Source: Streptomyces pactum
GTDB taxonomy: Bacteria > Actinomycetota > Actinomycetes > Streptomycetales > Streptomycetaceae
Assembly (NCBI RefSeq): GCF_016031615.1
Contig: NZ_JACYXC010000002.1
Location: 1 to 64,000, forward strand
Direction of reading: 5' to 3'
DNA length: 64,000 nucleotides
Program-made: the position numbers and the translations under genes
Notes under the pieces: model-generated
Database searches by the model: none
What the model saw: the letters and a program-made list of their open reading frames with translations, nothing else
Told to the model about the DNA's origin: nothing
In this document: in pieces, positions 57,536-64,000 of the stretch
How positions within the stretch are numbered: position 1 is the stretch's first letter
Layout: each line of letters starts with the position of its first letter

Positions 57536-60500
57536 ATGGTCAAGTCCCGTATCGAGGACGTCCTGCCGCTGTCGCCGCTGCAGGAGGGGCTGTACTTCCA
57601 CGCGCAGTACGACCGGGGCGAACACGACGTGTACACCGTCCAGTTCGCCTTCCACCTGGAAGGCGAACTGGACGCCGAGCGGCTGCGCACCGCGGTGGAC
57701 GCCCTGCTCCGGCGCCACCCCAACCTCCGGGCCGGCTTCCGGCAGCGGAAGACCGGCGAGCCGGTGCAGATCGTCCGGCGCGGACTGCCGGTGCCCTGGT
57801 ACCGGTTCGACCTGTCCGGGCTCGACCCCGCCGAGCGGGAGGCCGAACTGGCCCGGCTGACCGACGAGGACCGCACCCGCCGGTTCGACCTGTCCGCCCC
57901 GCCGCTGCTGCGGTTCACCCTGGTGAGCCTGGACGCGACGACCCACCGGCTGCTGCTGTGCGGTCACCACATCCTGCTCGACGGCTGGTCCGTCCCGGTC
58001 CTGCTCCGCGAACTGCTCGCCCTCCACCGGTCCGGCGGGGACGCCTCCGCACTGCCCCGGGCCACCCCGTACAAGGACTACCTGGCGTGGCTGGGCCGAC
58101 AGGACCGCGCCGCCGCCGAACGGGCGTGGACCGAGGCGCTCGCCGGCCTCCAGGAACCCACCCTGGTCGCCGGCACCGCACCCGGCCGGGCCCCGGCCAC
58201 CCCCGAACGCCTCGACACCGACCTGTCCGAGGAGTTCACCCGCGCCCTGCAGGACCGGGCGCGGGCCCGGGGCGTCACCCTCAACACGGTGGTCCAGTGC
58301 GTCTGGGGACTGCTGCTGAGCCGCCTGACCGGTCGGGACGACGTGGTCTTCGGCGCCACCGTCTCCGGCCGCCCCCCGGAGCTGCCGGGCGTGGAGTCCA
58401 TGGTCGGCCTCTTCATCAACACCCTGCCGGTACGCGTCCGGCTGGACCCGGCCGAGACCGTGGACGCCCTGCTGGGCCGCGTACAGGCCGAGCAGACCGC
58501 CCTGATCCCCGCCCACCACGTCGGCCTGTCCACCATCCAGCGCGCGGCCGGCCTCGGCGAGCTGTTCGACACCCTCACCGTCTTCGAGAACTACCCGCTG
58601 GACCAGGCCGGCCTGGCCCGGCCGGTGGGGGAGTTCCGGCTCACCGGCGCCGACAGCAGGGACGCCACCCACTACCCGCTGTCGCTGGTGGCGATGCCCG
58701 GTCCGCGGCTGCACCTGCGGCTGGAGTACCGCCCGGACCTGTTCGACCGGGACACCGCGGAACGGCTGCTGGACCGGGTCCGGGTCCTGCTGCGCGCGGT
58801 GGTCCGGGAGCCCGCCCTGCCGGTGGGGCGCCTGGAGGTCCGCACCGCGCCGGAGCGGTACGCCGCCCTCCGGCTGGGTCACGGGCCCGTCGCCGGCACC
58901 CCGGCCGCCACCTTCCCCGAACTCTTCGCCGCACAGGTGCGCCGGACCCCCGACGCCACCGCGCTGGTCTGCGGGGACGTCCGGCTCGGCTACGCGGAGC
59001 TGGACCGCCGCGCCAACCGCCTGGCCCACCACCTGACCGCGCTGGGCGTGGCGGCCGAGCGGATCGTGGCCCTGGCCATGCGGCGCACCGAGGACCTGGT
59101 GGTGGCCATCCTCGCGGTGCTCAAGGCCGGCGGCGCCTACCTGCCGGTGGACCTGGACCACCCGGCCGACCGGATCGCGTACCTGCTGGAGGACGCCCGG
59201 CCGGTCCTGGTGCTCACCGACAGCGCCACCACCGGGCTGCTCCCGGCGGCGGAGGAGACCGGCCCGGCCCGGCTGGTGCTCGACGAGCCGGCCACCGCCG
59301 CGGCGGTGGCCGCCCGCCCGGACACCGACCCGCGCCCGTCGCTGACCGCGGAGAACGCCGCGTACGTCATCTACACCTCCGGATCGACCGGCCGGCCCAA
59401 GGGCGTGGTGATCCAGCACCGCAGCCTGGCCAACCTGGTCCACGACCACCTGGAGGAGCTGCTGGCCCCCGCGGCCCGGGCCGCCGGCACCGACCGGCTG
59501 GCCGTCGGACTGACCGCCTCGCTGTCCTTCGACACCTCCTGGGACGAACTGCTGTGCCTGGCCGGCGGCCACGAACTCCACCTGGTCGACGACGACACCC
59601 GCCGCGACCCCGAGGCGCTGGTGGCCTACGTCGCCGAGCACCGGGTGCAGCTGCTGGACGTCACCCCCACCTACGCCCAGCAGCTGCTGGCCGCCGGGCT
59701 GCTGGCCCCGGACGGCCCGCGGCCCCCGGTCCTCATGATCGGCGGCGAGGCGGCCGGCGAGGCGCTGTGGCACGACATCCGCGCCGCCGCCGGCACCACC
59801 GGCCACAACTACTACGGCCCCACCGAGTGCACCGTGGACACCCTGGTGTGCCGGCTGGACGACAGCGACCGGCCGCTGGTCGGCCGGCCCATCTCCAACA
59901 CCCGCGCCTACGTCCTGGACCCGGCGCTGCGGCCGGTGCTCGACGGGGTGGCCGGGGAGCTGTACCTGGCGGGCGAACAGCTGGCCCGCGGCTACCTGGA
60001 CCGCCCCGGGCTCACCGCCGAGCGCTTCGTGGCGGACCCCTTCGGCCCGCCCGGCACCCGGATGTACCGCACCGGCGACGTGATGCGCTGGACCGCCGAC
60101 GGCCGGCTGGAGTTCATCGGCCGCAGCGACGACCAGGTCAAGATCCGGGGCTTCCGGATCGAATTGGGCGAGATCGAGACGGCCCTGCTCGGCCACCCGG
60201 CGGTGGCCCAGGCCGCGGTGATCGTCCCGGAGGACCGGCCCGGCACCAAGCGCCTGGTGGCGTACGTGGCCCCCAAGCCCGGAGCAGGCTCCGGGGAGGA
60301 CGACCCGCAGGCGCTGCGCCGGTTCCTCGCCGACCGCCTGCCCGACTACATGGTCCCGGCCGCCGTGGTCGTCGTGGACGCGTTGCCGATGAACGTCAGC
60401 GGCAAACTCGACCGTGCCGCCCTGCCCGCCCCGGACTTCGCCGCCGTCTCCTCCGGACGGCCGCCGCGCACCCCGCGCGAGGAGATCCTGTGCGAACTCT

Positions 60501-61528
60501 TCGCCGAGGTGCTGGACCTGCCGGCGGTCGGCACCGACGACAACTTCTTCGCCCTGGGCGGCCATTCGCTGCTCGCCACCCGGCTGGCGAGCCGCGTTCG
60601 CACCGTCTTCGGCACCCCGGTGGCCGTCCGGACGCTCTTCGAGGCGCCCACCGTCGCCGGCCTCGCCGAGCGGCTGGACACCGGTGCCACCGGGGGCGCC
60701 TTCGACCCCCTGCTCACCCTGCGCGGCCACGGCAGCCGCCCGCCGCTGTTCTGCGTCCACCCCGCCGGTGGCCTGAGCTGGCCGTACGCCGGTCTGCTGC
60801 GGCACCTGGGGCCGGAGTACCCGGTCTACGGACTGCAGGCCCGCGGCCTGGACCGGCCGGAGGAGCCGCCGGGCAGCGTGGCGGAGATGGCCGCCGACTA
60901 CATCGCCCGGCTGCGCACCGTCCAGCCCATCGGCCCCTACCACCTGGTCGGCTGGTCGCTGGGCGGGTCGGTGGCCCACGCCATGGCCACCGAACTGCAA
61001 CGCCAGGGCGAGGAGGTGGCGCTGCTGGCCCTGCTCGACTGCTACCCCGAGCCGGCGCCGGCCGCACACGCCCCGGCGGACGAGGACCGCGCCCGGCGGG
61101 AGGAGCGGGAGGAGCAGCAGGTCCTCGGCGCCCTGCTGGACCTGGCGGGGTGCGACCGGTCCGGACTCGGCGACGGCCCGCTGGACATCGCCCGGGTGGC
61201 CGCCCGCGTCCGGAGCACCGGCGGCATCCTGGCCGGCCTGGAGGAGGAGCGGCTGGCCGCGCTGTGCCGGGTGGCCCTGCACAACGAGCGGATCTCCCGC
61301 ACCTTCGTGCCCGCCACCTTCCGCGGCGACGTGCTGTTCTTCCGCGCCACGGTGCGCACCGAGGACGGCGCCGCGGCCACCGCGTCCCCCGACGCCTGGT
61401 CACCCCACCTGACCGGCAGCATGGTCGTCCACGACATCCCGTGCCGGCACGACGACATGATGCGGCCGGAGCCGATCGCGCGGATCGGGCGGGTCCTGGG
61501 GGAGACACTCAAGGAGCTCAAGGCATGA
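57536..61528 (+). CDS. NRPS module 6 with release domain: C-A-PCP-TE
   Basis: The protein is 1330 aa. The ATG at 57536 directly follows the previous stop codon. The N-terminus (MVKSRIEDVLPLSPLQEGLYFHA) is an acceptor communication segment leading into a C domain of the post-epimerase type (HHILLDG near 144). The A domain (YTSGSTGRPKG near 613) has pocket residues D-T-D-D-M-G-Y-V-D-K, with three extra acidic positions, which points to a basic substrate such as Arg, Lys, Orn or a relative; I know no exact match. The PCP reads FFALGGHS, with Ser near 1011. A type I thioesterase follows, with nucleophile Ser1141 in GWSLGGS, an Asp in LLDCYPE and His1305 in CRHDDMM. It should release the hexapeptide as a macrocycle or free acid. 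The stop overlaps the next start (ATGA). Confidence 0.95.
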   Translation: MVKSRIEDVLPLSPLQEGLYFHAQYDRGEHDVYTVQFAFHLEGELDAERLRTAVDALLRRHPNLRAGFRQRKTGEPVQIVRRGLPVPWYRFDLSGLDPAEREAELARLTDEDRTRRFDLSAPPLLRFTLVSLDATTHRLLLCGHHILLDGWSVPVLLRELLALHRSGGDASALPRATPYKDYLAWLGRQDRAAAERAWTEALAGLQEPTLVAGTAPGRAPATPERLDTDLSEEFTRALQDRARARGVTLNTVVQCVWGLLLSRLTGRDDVVFGATVSGRPPELPGVESMVGLFINTLPVRVRLDPAETVDALLGRVQAEQTALIPAHHVGLSTIQRAAGLGELFDTLTVFENYPLDQAGLARPVGEFRLTGADSRDATHYPLSLVAMPGPRLHLRLEYRPDLFDRDTAERLLDRVRVLLRAVVREPALPVGRLEVRTAPERYAALRLGHGPVAGTPAATFPELFAAQVRRTPDATALVCGDVRLGYAELDRRANRLAHHLTALGVAAERIVALAMRRTEDLVVAILAVLKAGGAYLPVDLDHPADRIAYLLEDARPVLVLTDSATTGLLPAAEETGPARLVLDEPATAAAVAARPDTDPRPSLTAENAAYVIYTSGSTGRPKGVVIQHRSLANLVHDHLEELLAPAARAAGTDRLAVGLTASLSFDTSWDELLCLAGGHELHLVDDDTRRDPEALVAYVAEHRVQLLDVTPTYAQQLLAAGLLAPDGPRPPVLMIGGEAAGEALWHDIRAAAGTTGHNYYGPTECTVDTLVCRLDDSDRPLVGRPISNTRAYVLDPALRPVLDGVAGELYLAGEQLARGYLDRPGLTAERFVADPFGPPGTRMYRTGDVMRWTADGRLEFIGRSDDQVKIRGFRIELGEIETALLGHPAVAQAAVIVPEDRPGTKRLVAYVAPKPGAGSGEDDPQALRRFLADRLPDYMVPAAVVVVDALPMNVSGKLDRAALPAPDFAAVSSGRPPRTPREEILCELFAEVLDLPAVGTDDNFFALGGHSLLATRLASRVRTVFGTPVAVRTLFEAPTVAGLAERLDTGATGGAFDPLLTLRGHGSRPPLFCVHPAGGLSWPYAGLLRHLGPEYPVYGLQARGLDRPEEPPGSVAEMAADYIARLRTVQPIGPYHLVGWSLGGSVAHAMATELQRQGEEVALLALLDCYPEPAPAAHAPADEDRARREEREEQQVLGALLDLAGCDRSGLGDGPLDIARVAARVRSTGGILAGLEEERLAALCRVALHNERISRTFVPATFRGDVLFFRATVRTEDGAAATASPDAWSPHLTGSMVVHDIPCRHDDMMRPEPIARIGRVLGETLKELKA

Positions 61529-62043
61529 CACGGCGGCTGACGCGGCGGTGGCCCGACACCTGGGCGGGCCACGCCGCCTGCGGGTGGGCGGTGCTCTTCG
61601 GCCTGGCGCACATCTACGCGGGCTTCGGCGGGGCGCGGGTGATCATCGAGCACAGCGTCGGCAAGGAGCGGGCCTCCGGCGACTCCTTCGTGATGGTCGG
61701 CCTGTTCGGCACCGGGGCGCTGTGCCTGGCCGCCGCCGCGCTGGCGCTGGCCCTGACCCGGCCGTGGGGCCGCGTCCTTCCGCGGTGGATGCCGATCGTC
61801 GCGGGGTGGACCGCCGCCGCGGTGCTGATCATCCACTCGCTGGGCGCCTTCGTCATCCTCACCCTCGCGGGGGCGGACGTCATCGAGCTGCGTACCGAGG
61901 CGGTGCGGACCTTCGGCTTCACCGAGACGGTGCTGTGGAACGTCTTCGTCTTCGAGCCGCCGTTCCTGCTGGGCGGCACCCTGTTCGCCCTGGCGACCCG
62001 GGCCTTCACGAAGCGGTCCGCCGCCTCCCCGGCCCCCGGCTGA
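61525..62043 (+). CDS. DUF3995-like four-helix membrane protein
   Basis: The protein is 172 aa. The ATG at 61525 overlaps the NRPS stop, so it is translationally coupled to the assembly line. Four hydrophobic segments are clear (roughly residues 14-36, 55-78, 88-115 and 135-160), with a basic N-terminus and a basic C-terminal end, indicating an integral cytoplasmic-membrane protein. The pattern (GWAVLFGLAHIYAGFGG, GLFGTGALCLAAAALALAL) resembles the uncharacterised DUF3995 family. No transporter or enzyme motif is visible. Tight coupling to the NRPS genes suggests a job for the peptide, such as immunity or membrane handling, but this is inferred only from position. Confidence 0.85.
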   Translation: MTRRLTRRWPDTWAGHAACGWAVLFGLAHIYAGFGGARVIIEHSVGKERASGDSFVMVGLFGTGALCLAAAALALALTRPWGRVLPRWMPIVAGWTAAAVLIIHSLGAFVILTLAGADVIELRTEAVRTFGFTETVLWNVFVFEPPFLLGGTLFALATRAFTKRSAASPAPG

Positions 62044-62272
62044 TCCTGCCGCCTCCCGGCCACCCCCCGCGGAACCGGCCCCCGGGGCCCGGACCACTCC
62101 CCTGAAGCACCGCGCCGCGGCGGCCCCGGAGGTGGTCCGGGGCCGGCCGGCGGCACGCACGGCGGGGCCGGGCCTGCCCCCGACCTGTCCCGCCGGTCCG
62201 GCGGGACCCGGCCGGCCCGGGACCCGGCGTACCCAGCGGCACCCGACAGAGTCCACAGGAAAGGACGACACG
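62044..62272. other. Gap upstream of the second P450
   Basis: A 229-bp GC-rich gap, non-coding as far as I can see. The only clear signal is the ribosome site AGGAAAGG near 62257-62264, ahead of the P450 start. Confidence 0.5.
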
Positions 62273-63463
62273 ATGACAGACCTGTCCGACCCGGAGCTGT
62301 ACCGGACGGAGCGGCCCGAGGAGATCTGGGCGCGGCTGCGGGCCGCCGGCCCGCTCCACCGGAACGAACGGCCCGGCGGCAGCCCGTTCTGGGCGGTGAT
62401 GTCACACCCGGTGGCGAGCCAGGTGCTCAAGAACTCCGCGGTCTTCACCTCGGAGCGGGGGATGCGGCTGGACCACAACCCCGCTGCCACCGCCGCGGCG
62501 GCCGGCAAGATGCTGATCGTGACCGACCCGCCGCGGCACGGCAAGATCCGGCGGATCATCAACTCCGCTTTCACCCCGCGCATGGTCAAGCGGCTGGAGG
62601 ACACCATGCGCACCATCGTGGTGGAGACCCTGGAGGAGGCCCTGGAGAAGGGCACCGGCGACTTCGTCGAAGCCGCCGCCCGGCTGCCGGTCTCGGTCAT
62701 CTGCGACATGCTCGGCGTGCCCCGCCAGGACTGGGGGTTCATGCTGGAGAAGACCATGGCCGCCTTCGGCTCGGACGCCGAGAACGGCGCCGACCACGCG
62801 ATGCGCGCGGCGACCGCCCACACCGACCTGCTGCTGTACTACGACGAGCTGGTCGAGCGGCGCCGCAAGGACCCCCAGGAGGACGTGGTCAGCGCCCTGG
62901 TGCAGGGCGAGGTGGACGGGGTGCCGCTCACCGACGAGGAGATCTTCCTCAACTGCGACGGGCTGGTCTCCGGCGGCAACGAGACCACCCGCCACGCCAC
63001 CGTCGGCGGGCTGCTGGCCCTGATGGACAACCCGGACCAGTGGGACCGGCTCCGCGCCGACCCCGGGCTGCTGACGACCGCCGTGCAGGAGGTGCTGCGC
63101 TACACCACTCCGGCGATGCACGTGCTCCGGACCGCCACCGAGGACACCGAGCTGGCCGGTGAGCGGATCGCGGCGGGCGACCAGCTGGCGGTGTGGCTGC
63201 CGTCCGCCAACCGGGACGAGCAGGTGTTCACCGATCCGGAGGCGTTCGACGTGGGCCGCACCCCCAACCGGCACCTCACGTTCGCCACCGGCACGCACTT
63301 CTGCCTGGGCTCGGCACTGGCGATCACCGAACTCACCGTGATGTTCGAGGAACTGACCCGGCGGGTGGGATCGGCGGTGCCGGCGGGTGAGGTGCGGCGG
63401 ATGCGCTCCAACCTCATCTGGGGGTTCGAGTCGATGCCGGTCACCCTGGAGCGGCGCCGCTGA
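62273..63463 (+). CDS. Cytochrome P450, probable peptide-tailoring or carrier-bound amino acid hydroxylase
   Basis: The protein is 396 aa. The ATG at 62273 has AGGAAAGG upstream. The I-helix reads SGGNETTRHA (GGNETT at 234-239), ExxR is in QEVLRYTTPAMHVLRTA, and the haem loop is FATGTHFCLG with ligand Cys344. The GGNETT form and the RYTTP segment recall NikQ/NovI-type P450s, which beta-hydroxylate aminoacyl groups held on NRPS carrier proteins, so the substrate may be a PCP-bound residue such as Phe, Asp or the Val/Ile-like residues. It is the last gene of the NRPS set and lies 229 bp after the coupled membrane gene. The substrate assignment is an inference from family resemblance, not proof. 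Confidence 0.92.
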   Translation: MTDLSDPELYRTERPEEIWARLRAAGPLHRNERPGGSPFWAVMSHPVASQVLKNSAVFTSERGMRLDHNPAATAAAAGKMLIVTDPPRHGKIRRIINSAFTPRMVKRLEDTMRTIVVETLEEALEKGTGDFVEAAARLPVSVICDMLGVPRQDWGFMLEKTMAAFGSDAENGADHAMRAATAHTDLLLYYDELVERRRKDPQEDVVSALVQGEVDGVPLTDEEIFLNCDGLVSGGNETTRHATVGGLLALMDNPDQWDRLRADPGLLTTAVQEVLRYTTPAMHVLRTATEDTELAGERIAAGDQLAVWLPSANRDEQVFTDPEAFDVGRTPNRHLTFATGTHFCLGSALAITELTVMFEELTRRVGSAVPAGEVRRMRSNLIWGFESMPVTLERRR

Positions 63464-63698
63464 GAGCCGCCCGCCCGTCACCGCGGACCGGCCCGGGGCG
63501 CGAAGGTCCCGGCCGGTGCGCGGACCCGCCCCGCCGGGGTACTGGCGCGGTCCGCGTCGCGGGGTGCCCGGGGCCGCGGGGCGGGGCGCCGGCGGCCGCC
63601 GGGCGGTGTGCGCCGGGCGGCGGGCCGGGCGGTGTCCCGGCGCGTGCCCGGCGGTGTCCCGGTGTGTGCCGGGCGGCGGGCCCGGCACGCCGGCGCGG

Positions 63699-64000
63699 CT
63701 ACCGCCGGCCGCGCGCCCCGGGCACCCGGATCGGCCGCGAACCGGGGCCGCCGACGTGCGAGAAGGGCTGGGTGCGCCAGTCCAGGCTCTCCGGCAGGGT
63801 CAGCAGCAGCGCCGCGTCCTGCTCCTGCGCGCCGGCCAGGTCGTCGGCGGGGGCCGCCTCGGCGGCCGGACGCCCGGTGCCGGGGCAGACCGTGAGCCCG
63901 AACGGGTTCCACGGGGAGGGGCACAGCGCGTGCTCGGGCAGGGTGTCCTCGTCCGCCAGCAGGGCGATCGGCCGGGCGCAGTCCGGGCAGGTGACCCGGA
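63699..64000 (-). CDS. Conserved hypothetical protein with CxxC motif, 5' partial
   Basis: The gene enters from beyond the window end on the - strand; only the last 99 codons are visible, ending at the TAG at 63699-63701. The frame has no start inside the window but strong C/G third-position bias. The visible N-terminal part reads VTCPDCARPIALLADED, with a CxxC pair and later CPSPWNPFG and TVCPGTGR, suggesting a small zinc-ribbon-like metal site. The end (LTLPESLDWRTQPFSHVGGPGSRPIRVP) is proline-rich. No function can be assigned. It converges on the P450 gene across 235 bp of GC-rich, gene-free DNA and probably marks the cluster edge. Confidence 0.75.
   Translation of the reverse strand, partial: RVTCPDCARPIALLADEDTLPEHALCPSPWNPFGLTVCPGTGRPAAEAAPADDLAGAQEQDAALLLTLPESLDWRTQPFSHVGGPGSRPIRVPGARGRR

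Noticed and set aside
51854..61282. Very long open frame on the - strand (over 3000 codons)
   Set aside because: It is antisense to two NRPS genes whose domains are unmistakable. Long opposite-strand frames are a normal effect of C-ending codons in high-GC DNA; the translation is low complexity without domains.
63478..63924. 148-codon - strand frame near the window end
   Set aside because: The translation is Arg/Ala/Pro-rich noise. The neighbouring - strand frame from 64000 to 63699 has coherent codon bias and a CxxC motif, and was chosen instead.

Overview
High-GC actinomycete DNA, almost certainly Streptomyces or a close relative: GC-rich third codon positions, AGGAGG-like ribosome sites, ATGA stop/start overlaps, Tat and lipobox exports, and giant modular assembly lines. 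Two multimodular systems lie on the + strand, separated by about 17 kb of smaller genes.

Region 1 (1-20594) is a cis-AT type I polyketide synthase. The first gene enters from outside the window. It holds the end of one module (KR-ACP), a methylmalonyl module (KS-AT-KR-ACP) and a fully reducing malonyl module (KS-AT-DH-ER-KR-ACP), and ends in a docking domain. The second gene has a docking coiled coil, a methylmalonyl KS-AT-KR-ACP module, and then an odd terminal KS plus a shrunken AT with no serine nucleophile, no ACP and no thioesterase.

Region 2 (20595-27819) has a DUF5988-like small protein, a strong hairpin, a divergent MmpL/RND exporter and TetR regulator pair, and a cytochrome P450 overlapping a PvcA/DIT1-family isocyanide (isonitrile) synthase. 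The synthase is split by an apparent one-base frameshift in a run of C. An 11-copy 14-bp tandem repeat follows.

Region 3 (27807-37080) carries a FecBCD-type metallophore or cobalamin ABC importer on the - strand, whose permease also has an apparent one-base frameshift in a C run. It continues with a PIG-L/LmbE deacetylase, a membrane SpoIIE-type phosphatase, an acyl-CoA dehydrogenase and a secreted endonuclease/exonuclease/phosphatase-fold enzyme. These read partly as ordinary chromosomal genes between two clusters.

Region 4 (37673-63463) is a six-module NRPS system: a divergent MbtH gene, three tightly coupled NRPS genes (C-A-T-E; four modules ending in E; C-A-T-TE), a DUF3995-type membrane protein and a P450 of the GGNETT type. 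A-domain pocket residues, read by eye, suggest D-Ser, Val-like, Phe, Asp-like, D-(Ile/Val-like), then a basic residue. The first C domain implies an acyl or other carrier-bound starter; whether the PKS supplies it cannot be shown from the window. The last 300 bases hold the 3' end of a - strand conserved hypothetical gene.

No tRNA, rRNA, CRISPR array, intact insertion sequence or origin was recognised.
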